From positions 2,463,799 to 2,527,798 of the forward strand of contig NZ_CP022162.1 of the NCBI RefSeq assembly GCF_003293595.1: DNA of 64,000 nt, given 5' to 3'. The DNA is from Microbacterium sp. PM5 (GTDB lineage Bacteria; Actinomycetota; Actinomycetes; Actinomycetales; Microbacteriaceae). Shown here in pieces: positions 56,054 through 64,000 of this stretch. The notes under the pieces were generated by a model. It was not told where the DNA came from. It saw only the letters and a program-made list of their open reading frames with translations, and did not search any database. A program made the position numbers and the translations under genes. Each line of letters opens with the position of its first letter. The stretch's first letter is position 1.

Positions 56054-56668
56054 ATGGCTCGGGTCGGAGGAAGAAACGCGGCGTTCGCGTGGGTCGTCGG
56101 TGTCGCGAGTGCGGCGACCGTCGGCGTGCTGGCGTTCCTCGCGATTCCGATGATCCCGGCATCCGTGTCGTGGCTCGGCGAGGCGGTCGGACGCCCGTCG
56201 ACCTCGACACCGGCCGCGGACGCGACGGGGGAGGCGGGGCCCATCGGGGGCGCGGCGCCGACCCGCTGCGCCGATCTCTACGACGCGGCTCTGGACGCGA
56301 CGCTCACCTTCGCGCCCGGGGCTGCCGGGCTGGCGGCATCGTCGGACGCTCCGACCACCACCGCGACGCAGCTGGTCGACGCGCTGCGACCGCAGGTCGT
56401 GTTCACGTGTGCATGGCGCGCCGACGCCGGCACCGTGACCACGACGCTCGCGGATGTGCCGACGGATGCCGGGCCCATCGCCGCCGCGGCGCTGCCCGCG
56501 GCGGGGTTCACCTGTTCATCGCAGGGCGAGCGCACACGCTGCACGCGCACCGACGGCGACCTGACGGAGACGATCGAAGCCGGTGGGGGCCGGTGGCTGT
56601 CGACGAGCGAGCGCGGCTGGCACCCCTCGGACTACGTGAGCCGCATCGCGAAGCGCGTCTGGGGCTGA
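56054..56668 (+). CDS. Membrane-anchored secreted protein with four cysteines
   Basis: 204 residues. One transmembrane helix (about residues 10-35, AFAWVVGVASAATVGVLAFL) exports the rest. The outer domain has Cys in TRCADLYDAAL, FTCAWRAD, FTCSSQ and TRCTRTD, and ends with YVSRIAKRVWG. These four Cys, their spacing and the closing helix match the product of the convergent gene at 56679-57332, so the two are paralogues. No characterised family is recognised. TAGCCT ends exactly 6 nt before the ATG. Confidence 0.7.
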   Translation: MARVGGRNAAFAWVVGVASAATVGVLAFLAIPMIPASVSWLGEAVGRPSTSTPAADATGEAGPIGGAAPTRCADLYDAALDATLTFAPGAAGLAASSDAPTTTATQLVDALRPQVVFTCAWRADAGTVTTTLADVPTDAGPIAAAALPAAGFTCSSQGERTRCTRTDGDLTETIEAGGGRWLSTSERGWHPSDYVSRIAKRVWG

Positions 56669-56678
56669 CCGCGCACCG

Positions 56679-57332
56679 CTACCGCGTCGCCGAGGGGCTG
56701 GGTGTCGGCGCCGGCGTTCTCGGCACCGACCCGGCGGGCGGCCAGAGCGCGTCGATGATGGCGTCGGTGTAGCCGGCGGGGGCGAGATTCGAGTACTGGG
56801 TGTCGACGATGACACCGTCGCGGTAGAAGAGGGTGCGCCCCTCCTGCACCGGGAGGGTCGCGGACTGCCAGGTCTTCTCGCAGCGGATGCCGCCGTGCGG
56901 CTCGTAGCACGTGTAGCCGTCGTTGCCGAGGGCGTAGAGCGCATCGCGTGCCGGCTGGTCGGGGGCGTACCCGATGAGGGTCACGAGGCGAGTGCCGACC
57001 GCGCCCGGCTCGCCCCAGACGCACACGCGCGTGCTGTCGCTGCGGATGCCGCCGCCCATCCCGTCGGCGTTCAGCGGCACGCCGTCGAGCTCCTGCAGGA
57101 CGCTCGCGGTCAGGATGTCGCGGCACCCCTGCGGCAGGTTCGAGGGCAGCGGCGTCGTCGAGGTGGCCGGGCCCATCGGGAACGGCGCGAGCGTCATCAC
57201 CGGTGTCGGCGCCGCAGACGACGCCCCCGACGTCGCGCTCGTCGTGCCACCGTCGGGAGTGCCGGCGCAGGCTGTCAGCGCGAAAGCCGCGAGCAGCGCG
57301 AGCCCGAGGGCGGCGAGTCGGCGTGAGGTCAT
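56679..57332 (-). CDS. Secreted lipoprotein with four cysteines
   Basis: 217 residues. Signal peptide with lipobox ALTAC (Cys22), a Ser/Thr/Pro linker, then a domain with Cys in QGCRDILTASVL, RVCVWGEPG, YTCYEPHGG and IRCEKTW and a terminal helix YTDAIIDALWP. It is a paralogue of the convergent membrane-anchored protein at 56054-56668: the same order Cys-helix, Cys-x-Trp, Y/F-T-Cys, R-Cys. Role unknown; extracytoplasmic binding is likely. TATCGT ends exactly 6 nt before the ATG at 57332. Confidence 0.75.
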   Translation of the reverse strand: MTSRRLAALGLALLAAFALTACAGTPDGGTTSATSGASSAAPTPVMTLAPFPMGPATSTTPLPSNLPQGCRDILTASVLQELDGVPLNADGMGGGIRSDSTRVCVWGEPGAVGTRLVTLIGYAPDQPARDALYALGNDGYTCYEPHGGIRCEKTWQSATLPVQEGRTLFYRDGVIVDTQYSNLAPAGYTDAIIDALWPPAGSVPRTPAPTPSPSATR

Positions 57333-57459
57333 GGCCTCACGATAAGCGGCGCGCGCGGCACGGGCGTCGAGACACGTCGGCATGCCTCCCCGTCGGCGCG
57401 CCGGCCCGGCGTTACGCTCGCTGTGCGGCGGCACACGTCCCGCGTGAGGAGCACACGCC

Positions 57460-58428
57460 ATGAGCGACCCCAAGTACGGCGAACCGATCGAGGAGCACCC
57501 TCCGGTCGAGACCACGTCGGTCGACGAGGCCGTCGCGAGTGCCCATGCGGGGCTCGCCGACGCCGAGGCCGCCTCTCGCGAGGCCGCCGTCGATGCGCCC
57601 TCGAGGGCGGATGCCGAGGCCGCCGACGCTGTCCACACGTCCGCATCGGCCGCGTCCGAGCAGGCGCCGCAGCCCGTGGTCGCCGAGCCGGCCCGCGCGG
57701 AGTCGACGCCCGCCACGCACACGGAACCGGTCTACGGATCCTCCTTCGCCGACGATCCGGTCGACGAGACGTACGTTCCGGGCGCCTATTCGTCTTCTGC
57801 GGAGACCGTCGTCGTCGCGGAGCCGGTCGTGCCGGTCGTCCCGGCCGCGGCCCCCGCCCCGCAGCCGATCTTCGTCCAGGCTCCCGAGCCGCCGCGTCTG
57901 CGCGGCAACCGCGGCGCCGCGGGCGCGATCGGCCTGCTGGCGACGCTGGCCTTCGGCATCCTGTACCTGGGCGCCGCGCTCGGCCTGCAGGCCATCCGGG
58001 GTGAGGTGACGGGTGCCAACGTGGGCACCGCCGCGCTGGCTGCGGTGCAGTCGTGGTGGCTGTGGGTGCCGGTCGTCGTCTTCTTCATCGGCTTCTGGCT
58101 GCTCGGCGCCATCATCAACCGCGGACGCTGGGGACACTGGGTCATCTTCGGCCTGCTCGTCGGCGTCGTCGCCTACGCGGGTCACCTCCTCGGCCAGCTC
58201 TTCCAGGCGCCGTTCTGGACGCTCACCGCGCGGCAGGGTGCCGACCTCGTTCAGGGGCAGCTGCTCGCCCCGCTCGCGATCGTGGCCTTCGTGCTCGGCC
58301 GTGAGCTCACGATCTGGTTCGGCGCGTGGGTGGCGGCACGCGGCAAGCGCGTCACCGAGCTGAACGACGAGGCGCAGCGCGAGTACGAGCGCACGCTCGA
58401 GGCGGGCCCGAGGCTGCACCAGAGCTGA
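57460..58428 (+). CDS. Membrane protein with long acidic disordered N-terminus
   Basis: 322 residues. Residues 1-145 are disordered, rich in Ala, Glu, Asp, Pro and Val; four or five transmembrane helices follow (GAIGLLATLAFGILYLGAAL, WVPVVVFFIGFWLLGAI, WVIFGLLVGVVAYAGHLL, LLAPLAIVAFVLGREL) and a short basic/acidic cytoplasmic tail. No family is recognised. A GAGGAG lies before the ATG and TACGCT is about 45 nt upstream, giving an ordinary leader. It overlaps the next gene by 1 nt (TGATG). Confidence 0.7.
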   Translation: MSDPKYGEPIEEHPPVETTSVDEAVASAHAGLADAEAASREAAVDAPSRADAEAADAVHTSASAASEQAPQPVVAEPARAESTPATHTEPVYGSSFADDPVDETYVPGAYSSSAETVVVAEPVVPVVPAAAPAPQPIFVQAPEPPRLRGNRGAAGAIGLLATLAFGILYLGAALGLQAIRGEVTGANVGTAALAAVQSWWLWVPVVVFFIGFWLLGAIINRGRWGHWVIFGLLVGVVAYAGHLLGQLFQAPFWTLTARQGADLVQGQLLAPLAIVAFVLGRELTIWFGAWVAARGKRVTELNDEAQREYERTLEAGPRLHQS

Positions 58429-58913
58429 TGACCGATCCGCGCGGACGCGGTGGCGCAGGCGGACTCGCTCCGCCGGTGGCCACCGCGTTCGCCGTTGCGG
58501 GATTCTTCGCCCTGGTCATCGCGGGATTCGGCATGCTCAGCCTGTTCACGGGGGCGGAGGTGCTGGCGGTCTCCGGGCTCGGGCAGCTTCCCGGCATCGT
58601 CGGGGGCGCATTCGCCGTCGGCGCGTTCGGGGTGTCGACGTGGTTCGCCCTGCGAGCCGAGCGCACACGATACGGCAGTGCGCTGATCGTGACGGTCGCG
58701 ACGTTCCTCGCCTACCTCGTCGGTGTACCGGTCGGCGGCGTGCTCTCGGGAGTGGACGCCGCGCGCGTCGTGGCCGCGGTGGGTGGCTTCGCGACCTCGT
58801 GGTTCGCCGTCGTGCTGGCCGCCGCAGCTCTGGTGGCGGGATGGGCCGCGATCGCGCTCGTGCGGACCGCCGCCGAGCGGCCGCGCTGGCCGTGGGAGCG
58901 CGACGAGGACTGA
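58428..58913 (+). CDS. Four-helix membrane protein of unknown function
   Basis: 161 residues with four hydrophobic segments (ATAFAVAGFFALVIAGFGML, GIVGGAFAVGAFGVSTWFAL, ALIVTVATFLAYLVGVPVGG, FATSWFAVVLAAAALVAGW) and an acidic end WPWERDED. The ATG overlaps the upstream stop by one base, so the two membrane proteins are co-translated and may form a complex. No family is recognised. Confidence 0.7.
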   Translation: MTDPRGRGGAGGLAPPVATAFAVAGFFALVIAGFGMLSLFTGAEVLAVSGLGQLPGIVGGAFAVGAFGVSTWFALRAERTRYGSALIVTVATFLAYLVGVPVGGVLSGVDAARVVAAVGGFATSWFAVVLAAAALVAGWAAIALVRTAAERPRWPWERDED

Positions 58914-58965
58914 GCCGTGCGCGCAAATCCGCGCCGATCGGCGCGGATGCCGCCACAATGGAGCC

Positions 58966-59631
58966 GTGGAGCGGTCGATCGAGACCCAGGTCAGCCAGGC
59001 GGTGGACGCCTGGCTGCGCTGGCTGCCGCGCTGGGAGCCCGCCACCCATCGCGGGCGCGTCGCTCCGTGCCGCCGTTGTTTCGGCTCGCCGGTGCTGTCG
59101 GCCGCGGGCCTGGGAGCGGATGTTCCGCACGGTGTGCAGCACGGACTCTCCACCCGCATCAAGACGATCGTCGATCACGCGGTGGCCGAGTACACGTCGC
59201 GCAATCTCCCCATGCTGCAGGCCGAACTCGAGCAGCAGGCCGCCCGCAACCGGGCGCGCAGCTATCGGCCCGCCGAGGGCCTCGATCCCGAGTTCGAGGG
59301 GCTTCCGCTCGACCCGGATCCGGTGCCGGGGGCGCCGTTCCTCTTCACGATCGGCGGGCTCGCGGAGCAGGAGGATGCCGACATCCCCGCGCTGCCACCG
59401 CTCAGCGACGATGCGAAGGCGGCCCTGCGCCAAGAGGTCGGCCTCGCCGATGACTACGCGAACATGGTGGGCCGCGAGGTCTGCGCCGTGCTGCTGCACC
59501 ATCGCCTCCGCATCCAGGCCGCCATCGCGCAGTACGTCGAGCCGCAGATCGCCGCCATGCTCGAGGAGCTCACCCGTTCGCTGGATGCGCCGTTCGAGCC
59601 GAACGGCGACCCCGGACTTCCCGAGCTCTGA
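58966..59631 (+). CDS. Hypothetical cytoplasmic protein with CxxC motif
   Basis: 221 residues, soluble and mostly helical. Near the N-terminus a CRRCFGSPVLSAAGLG segment may bind metal or act in redox; a long helix follows (NLPMLQAELEQQAARNRARS), then a proline-rich middle and another helical end. Relatives are sometimes labelled spermidine/putrescine transporter proteins, which the sequence does not support: there is no signal peptide and the size is wrong. CACAAT ends exactly 6 nt before the GTG start. Confidence 0.65.
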   Translation: MERSIETQVSQAVDAWLRWLPRWEPATHRGRVAPCRRCFGSPVLSAAGLGADVPHGVQHGLSTRIKTIVDHAVAEYTSRNLPMLQAELEQQAARNRARSYRPAEGLDPEFEGLPLDPDPVPGAPFLFTIGGLAEQEDADIPALPPLSDDAKAALRQEVGLADDYANMVGREVCAVLLHHRLRIQAAIAQYVEPQIAAMLEELTRSLDAPFEPNGDPGLPEL

Positions 59632-59699
59632 CTCGCTCCGGCTCGCCCCGAGGCGAAGCGGGGCGGAGCGGGCGCCGCGGTGCGGCGAGGTGGCTTTGT

Positions 59700-59731
59700 T
59701 AGCATGGCCGGGTTCCCGACGTCGTCGGGAA
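59700..59731 (+). promoter_or_regulatory. Possible -10 and hairpin in the leader of the kinase gene
   Basis: TAGCAT (59700-59705) is a possible -10. Shortly after, TTCCCGAC (59713-59720) and GTCGGGAA (59724-59731) form a perfect 8-bp inverted repeat with a 3-nt loop, at the start of the presumed transcript. It may be an operator or a 5' stabilising hairpin. Confidence 0.4.
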
Positions 59732-59759
59732 TGGGGTCGCGAGATGACTGAGGGGTGCC

Positions 59760-60905
59760 ATGACGCGCAGGCTCCCGTCTGCGCCGCCGCAGCTGCCGGG
59801 GCTCGATTACGTGCGTCCGCTGGGATCCGGCGGCTTCGCCGACGTGTTCCTGTATCAACAGGACATGCCGCGACGCGCGGTCGCCGTGAAGGTGCTGCCG
59901 GCCGGCGAGCGTGACCCCGACCTGCTGCGCATGTTCAATGCCGAGGCGGACGTGCTGGCGCATCTGTCGGCGCACCCGGCGATCGTCACGGTCTACCAGG
60001 CCGGAATCTCCGCCGACGGACGGCCGTACATCGTGATGGAGTACTGTCCGGGCTCGCTCGCGCAGCGCTACCGGATCGAGCGGATGCCGGTGGACGAGGT
60101 GATGGCCGTCGCCGTACGTCTGGCCGGTGCGCTCGAGTCGGCGCACCGCGCCGGTCTCATCCACCGCGACATCAAGCCGAGCAACATCCTGGTGACCACT
60201 TTCGGGTCGGCGGTGCTGGCCGACTTCGGCATCTCCGCGTCGTTGCAGCGCAGCGCGGCATCCGACGTCCTGGCGATGTCGATTCCGTGGAGCGCGCCGG
60301 AAGTCGTCGCCGAGCACAGTGGCGGCACCATCGCGAGCGAGGTGTGGAGCCTGGGCGCGACCGTGTACTCGCTGCTGGCCGGGCACAGTCCGTTCGAGCG
60401 GCGCGAGAAGGATCAGAACACCCGCGAGCTGATGCGTCGCCGCATCGCGCGGGCGACGTTCGTGCCGATCGCCCGCCCGGATGTTCCCGACGCGCTGCAG
60501 CAGGTTCTCGCGACGGCGATGACCCGAGACCCCGACCGTCGCTACGCCTCGGCGCGGGAGTTCGGCGAGGCCGTCCGCGAGGTGCAGCGCGCGGCCGGGA
60601 TCGCGCCCACGGCGCTGGAGGTGCCGACGGAGGAGTGGATGCCGGCATCCGACGCGATCGACTTCACCGACGTGTCGGCACGAGGACCGGCGCGCAGCCG
60701 CGTCGCGGAGGGGCGTCGGCGCGCCACGGCGGACCCCACGGCCCGACGCACCCCCGGCGGGGATGAGGACGCGACGGGGCTGAGCGCCTCCGCGCCGCGT
60801 GCGCTGTGGTCACCGCGGGTCATCGCGCTCTCGATCGTCGGCGCCCTCGTCGTCGGCGGCGGACTGCTGGCCGCGGCCGCGGCGCTGTGGACGGTGATGC
60901 GCTGA
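59760..60905 (+). CDS. Serine/threonine protein kinase (PknB-like, no PASTA domains)
   Basis: 381 residues. Kinase domain residues about 14-275: glycine loop LGSGGFADVF near 20, VAVKVLPAG with the ATP Lys near 43, HRDIKPSN near 134 and DFGISASLQ near 153. A linker leads to one transmembrane helix at 353-375 (VIALSIVGALVVGGGLLAAA), leaving almost nothing outside, so it has no PASTA or other sensor. AGGGGTG lies before the ATG. It overlaps the giant surface-protein gene by one base (TGATG), which suggests linked function. Confidence 0.93.
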   Translation: MTRRLPSAPPQLPGLDYVRPLGSGGFADVFLYQQDMPRRAVAVKVLPAGERDPDLLRMFNAEADVLAHLSAHPAIVTVYQAGISADGRPYIVMEYCPGSLAQRYRIERMPVDEVMAVAVRLAGALESAHRAGLIHRDIKPSNILVTTFGSAVLADFGISASLQRSAASDVLAMSIPWSAPEVVAEHSGGTIASEVWSLGATVYSLLAGHSPFERREKDQNTRELMRRRIARATFVPIARPDVPDALQQVLATAMTRDPDRRYASAREFGEAVREVQRAAGIAPTALEVPTEEWMPASDAIDFTDVSARGPARSRVAEGRRRATADPTARRTPGGDEDATGLSASAPRALWSPRVIALSIVGALVVGGGLLAAAAALWTVMR

Positions 60906-63900
60906 TGAGGCGGGGCAGCATCGTCGGTCTCGCCGCCGCGGGCGCGACGGCGGCGCTGATCGCCGGTGTCAGCGTGGTGTGGCCGGGCCTGGACGCACAG
61001 CGCACCCCGCCGTCGCAGAGCTCCGCGTGGGTTCTGCAGGCCGACACGCTGCGCTACGCGCGCGTGAACACCGCGATCGGAGAGATCGACACGGTGCGCG
61101 CCGTCAGCAATCCGAGTCGGATCGTGACCTCCGCCGACGGTGCGTACATGTTCACCGACAACGACGCCAAGGTCGAGCGCATCGACGACGCCGCGCCGGT
61201 CGATCTCGACGCCGAGGGGCTGCGCACCGCGACGCCCGCGCCCGCCGGGACGGCCGACATCGACGCCTCCGGTGACGTCGTGGCCTACCGCACCGATGCG
61301 GGGGCGGTCTTCGCGGGGCGGCTCTCGGCCGGACCCGCCGCGCCGATCGACGTTCCGGCCGCCGCCGCCGTCGCGGCCGCATCGTCGGGCGTGGTCTTCA
61401 GCTATTCGGCGTCGGCCGGCACGGTTTCGCGGATCGACCTCGCCTCGGGAAGGGTCGTCGCCGCCGACAAGGTCGCGGCCACGGTGGAGCGCCCCGTCCT
61501 CACTGCCGCCGGCGATGACTGGGTGCTCCTGGACACTGCCGGCAGCGGTGCGGGACGGTTCTGGACAAGCCGTGGGACGGGCACGATCTCGCTGACGGGC
61601 ACCATCGCGGTCAGCCGACCGGCGGTGGACGGCGATGCCGTCTACGTCGCCGACGACACGGGTCTGGTGCGCATTCCGGTCTCCGCGGTCGCGGCCGAGC
61701 GCATCTTCGGTGACAGCACGACCTCGCGAGGCACCCCCGCCCGTCCGGTCAGTCGCGGCGGCGTCATCAGCGCCGCGTGGCTTGCCGAGGGCACGCGCGG
61801 GGGCACCCTGTGGACCTCCACCGGAGGGGATGTGCCACTGGACTACGGCGGGCAGGGTCTGGGCTCCCAGCGTCGCCCCGTCTTCGTGGATGCCGGCGAC
61901 AGCGTGATCCTCAACGATGCGCGATCAGGGTGGGTCTGGTCCGTCCCGGAAGGGCACCTGCTGCCCTCCAGCCAGAACTGGGACATCGAGGACGAGGTGA
62001 AGACGGCGCCGAAGACGTCGGACCAGAAGCCGCCGCCCATCATCGACCCGCGCCCTCCGGTCGCCGAGAACGATGCGTTCGGCGTGCGGCCGGGTGCCCT
62101 CGTGAGCCTTCCGGTCCTGCTGAACGATCACGATCCCAACGATGACGTCCTCGCCGTCGACCCCGCATCGGTCACCGGCCTCGACCCCGCCTTCGGCACC
62201 GTGACCACCACCGACGACCGCCAGCGCCTTGCGGTGCGGGTCGCCCCCGGAGCGACGGGATCGGCGACGTTCAGCTATGCGGTCACCGACGGCACGACGG
62301 CGGACGGGCTCGTTTCGCCGCCGGCGACGGTGACGCTGCGCGTCGCGGCGGAGGACGAGAACTCCGCCCCGGTGTGGTGCGGCGTCGAGGGGTGCCGCCA
62401 GGACTGGCCGAGCCCCGAGGTGGCTCCCGGGGGCACGGTGACCGTTCCCGTGCTCGGCGACTGGGTGGACCCGGAAGGCGACCCCGTTCTGCTCCTGTCG
62501 GCGAGCGACGACTCCGGTCTCGGCGAGGTCGCCACCACCCCGGAGGGCGACGTCGTGTTCCAGCACCGCGACGCCGGGGTGGCCGGCGAGCAGGCCGAGT
62601 CGATCACGGTGACCGTCGCCGACGTCCGCGGCGCCACAGCGACCCGGCAGCTCGTCGTGCGGATCCGGGGCGACGCGCAGCCGGCCCTGCAGTCGTTCGC
62701 GGTCGTCGACGTGGCGGGCTCGCGCGTGTCGGTCGACGTCGCCCCGCACGTCACGGGGACCGCCGGCGACCTGACGCTCACCGCGGCGCGCGTGCTCGAC
62801 GATGCGGCGGCCACCGCGACCGTCGTCGGCGGCTCGACCACGTTCGACGTCGTCGCGGCGTCGCCGGGCGCCTACCGTGTCGCCGTCACGGTGTCTTCGG
62901 GAGGGCACGAGGCCACCGGCACCGTCCGACTCACGCTGCTCGACCCCGGCGGGCCCGCCGACCTGTCCACCTCGCCGGTCGTCGCCTTCGTGCGTCCGCA
63001 GGCCGATGCCACCGTCGACGCCCTGGCCGCGGTCACCAACCCCACCCGGCGGGTGCTGCTGCTGAGCGATCTGGTCATCCGCCCGGTCACCGGTGCGTCC
63101 CTGTCGGCCGACGTCGTGGCCCAGAGCCAGCTGCGGGTGTCGGGCTCGACGGCATCCGGCGCGTCGGGTCTGCTGGGAACCGTCTCCTACCGGGTCGGCG
63201 ACGGCACGACCGACGAGGGTTCGGCCATCACCGGTGAAGCGACGGTGTACCTGCTGCCGCCCGCCGCCGAGCAGGCGCCGATCGCCGTCGACGATCGTGC
63301 CGTCGTGCGCGCGGGCGCGCAGATCGACATCCCGGTGCTGGACAACGACGTCGCGGCGGTCGGCACCCGCCCTCGCCTGGACCCCGAGTCGATCGTCGCC
63401 TCGCGCCCCGACGTCCTCGCCTTCGCCGCCGGCGATGTGCTGCGGGTGCTGGCTCCCACGACGCCGGGGGACGTCACGATCTCCTATCGGGCGTTCACGA
63501 CCGGCGCACCGGCGCTCGGCGACACCGCCACGGTGCACCTGAGCGTGGTCGGCGACGGAGCGAACCGCGACCCCCTGCCGCGGACGCTCTCGGGGCGGGT
63601 GCTCAGCGGACTGTCCACGGTCATCGCGTTCGACGGCTTCGGGATGGATCCGGACGGCGACGTCGTGCGTCTGGATCGCATCGTCGATCAGCCCGCGCAC
63701 GGCTCGGCCGTCATCTCCGCCGACGGTGCGTCCATCGTCTACTCCAGCGACGCCGGGAGTTCGGGGCAGGACACGTTCACCTACCGGGTGGTGGACCCGT
63801 CCGGCGCCGCGGGCGTCGGAACCGTCCGCGTCGGGGTGCTGAGCGGCGATGCCAGTCCTGCCCCCATCACCTACACCGATTACGTGCAGGTGCAAGCCGG

Positions 63901-64000
63901 TGACGGCAACGTGCTGCGCGTGCATCCCCTCGCCAATGACATCGACCCCCTGCAGGGCACGCTGACCCTGCAGCGGGTGCGCCCCGACGTGCCTCAGTTC
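60905..64000 (+). CDS. Giant Ig/cadherin-like surface protein (partial, runs off the window)
   Basis: 1032 codons are open to the right edge. A transmembrane/signal helix covers residues about 5-28. Residues about 40-370 look like a beta-propeller-type region (repeats such as SRIVTSADGAYMFTDND and VSRPAVDGDAVYVADDTGLV). From about residue 385 come tandem Ig/cadherin-like domains with the pattern P-x-A-x-D-D/N...V-L-x-N-D (PPVAENDAFGVRPGALVSLP, APIAVDDRAVVRAGAQIDIP). Such proteins form cell-surface fibres or scaffolds. Long tandem-domain proteins beside a Ser/Thr kinase in Microbacteriaceae usually precede MoxR, DUF58 and transglutaminase-type genes; those would lie beyond the edge and are not seen. 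Confidence 0.85.
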   Translation, partial: MRRGSIVGLAAAGATAALIAGVSVVWPGLDAQRTPPSQSSAWVLQADTLRYARVNTAIGEIDTVRAVSNPSRIVTSADGAYMFTDNDAKVERIDDAAPVDLDAEGLRTATPAPAGTADIDASGDVVAYRTDAGAVFAGRLSAGPAAPIDVPAAAAVAAASSGVVFSYSASAGTVSRIDLASGRVVAADKVAATVERPVLTAAGDDWVLLDTAGSGAGRFWTSRGTGTISLTGTIAVSRPAVDGDAVYVADDTGLVRIPVSAVAAERIFGDSTTSRGTPARPVSRGGVISAAWLAEGTRGGTLWTSTGGDVPLDYGGQGLGSQRRPVFVDAGDSVILNDARSGWVWSVPEGHLLPSSQNWDIEDEVKTAPKTSDQKPPPIIDPRPPVAENDAFGVRPGALVSLPVLLNDHDPNDDVLAVDPASVTGLDPAFGTVTTTDDRQRLAVRVAPGATGSATFSYAVTDGTTADGLVSPPATVTLRVAAEDENSAPVWCGVEGCRQDWPSPEVAPGGTVTVPVLGDWVDPEGDPVLLLSASDDSGLGEVATTPEGDVVFQHRDAGVAGEQAESITVTVADVRGATATRQLVVRIRGDAQPALQSFAVVDVAGSRVSVDVAPHVTGTAGDLTLTAARVLDDAAATATVVGGSTTFDVVAASPGAYRVAVTVSSGGHEATGTVRLTLLDPGGPADLSTSPVVAFVRPQADATVDALAAVTNPTRRVLLLSDLVIRPVTGASLSADVVAQSQLRVSGSTASGASGLLGTVSYRVGDGTTDEGSAITGEATVYLLPPAAEQAPIAVDDRAVVRAGAQIDIPVLDNDVAAVGTRPRLDPESIVASRPDVLAFAAGDVLRVLAPTTPGDVTISYRAFTTGAPALGDTATVHLSVVGDGANRDPLPRTLSGRVLSGLSTVIAFDGFGMDPDGDVVRLDRIVDQPAHGSAVISADGASIVYSSDAGSSGQDTFTYRVVDPSGAAGVGTVRVGVLSGDASPAPITYTDYVQVQAGDGNVLRVHPLANDIDPLQGTLTLQRVRPDVPQF

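Noticed and set aside
61925..63925. A 666-codon minus-strand frame opposite the Ig-like gene
   Set aside because: The plus-strand frame has a signal helix, domain repeats and coupling to the kinase; the opposite frame has none of these.

Overview
The window is one contiguous piece of a very GC-rich actinobacterial chromosome. Codon use (GAT-GCC and GCA-TCC exceptions in an otherwise C/G-ending code), abundant 4-bp ATGA/GTGA gene overlaps, the glgX-treY/treZ trehalose genes, an RpoB with a TTG start after a strong Shine-Dalgarno, the lhr-nei pair and many leaderless-looking promoters point to the Microbacteriaceae, most likely Microbacterium. No insertion sequence, prophage, CRISPR array, rRNA or tRNA was seen, so this reads as core chromosome with a few accessory blocks.

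Layout. 1-5062: end of a xylulokinase gene, then glgX (TreX type) and treY. 5063-14838: a nine-gene, mostly overlapping operon (oligopeptide-type ABC importer, luciferase-like flavin monooxygenase, two carboxymuconolactone-decarboxylase-fold proteins, a VOC protein and an M20 amidohydrolase) sitting between treY and treZ; it resembles the uncharacterised KPN_01854/KPN_01858/Avi_7169/Avi_7170 gene neighbourhood. 15021-20691: small membrane protein, treZ, TspO-like membrane protein, class I glutamine amidotransferase, an HTH-less LysR-type sensor domain, a left-handed beta-helix protein and a YitT protein. 20906-29251: Nei-type glycosylase, Lhr helicase, an ABC-F ATPase with a complex leader and a palindrome inserted in frame, and an esterase. 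29346-34219: degenerate NUDIX protein, membrane AlbA_2 protein, DivIVA-like coiled coil, M3 peptidase. 34241-37962: threonine aldolase, SDR and DUF6421 genes diverging from an Lrp/AsnC regulator. 38038-42291: NarL-type two-component system with an FtsX-type ABC exporter. 42379-48208: SRPBCC, ComB-like, SprT-like, TPR and spermidine-synthase-like genes, then pxpA and a fused pxpBC (5-oxoproline breakdown). 48454-55874: rpoB-rpoC with a recognisable promoter and a perfect terminator. 56054-64000: two convergent paralogous secreted four-cysteine proteins, membrane proteins, a Ser/Thr kinase overlapping a giant Ig/cadherin-like surface protein that runs off the window.

How it works together. GlgX debranches glycogen, TreY makes the terminal trehalose linkage and TreZ releases trehalose, so the two ends of the first 17 kb form one pathway split by the importer/monooxygenase operon. 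That operon looks like a scavenging route: import of a small peptide-like or sulfur/nitrogen compound, flavin-dependent oxidation, peroxidase-fold partners and hydrolysis of an amide.

The most unusual non-coding signals are a set of 70-90 bp imperfect palindromes of common architecture but different core words, one of them translated inside the ABC-F gene; a macrolide-leader-like short ORF upstream of that ABC-F gene; and a -10 hexamer TANNNT placed exactly 6-7 nt before the start codon of many genes, which implies widespread leaderless mRNA.
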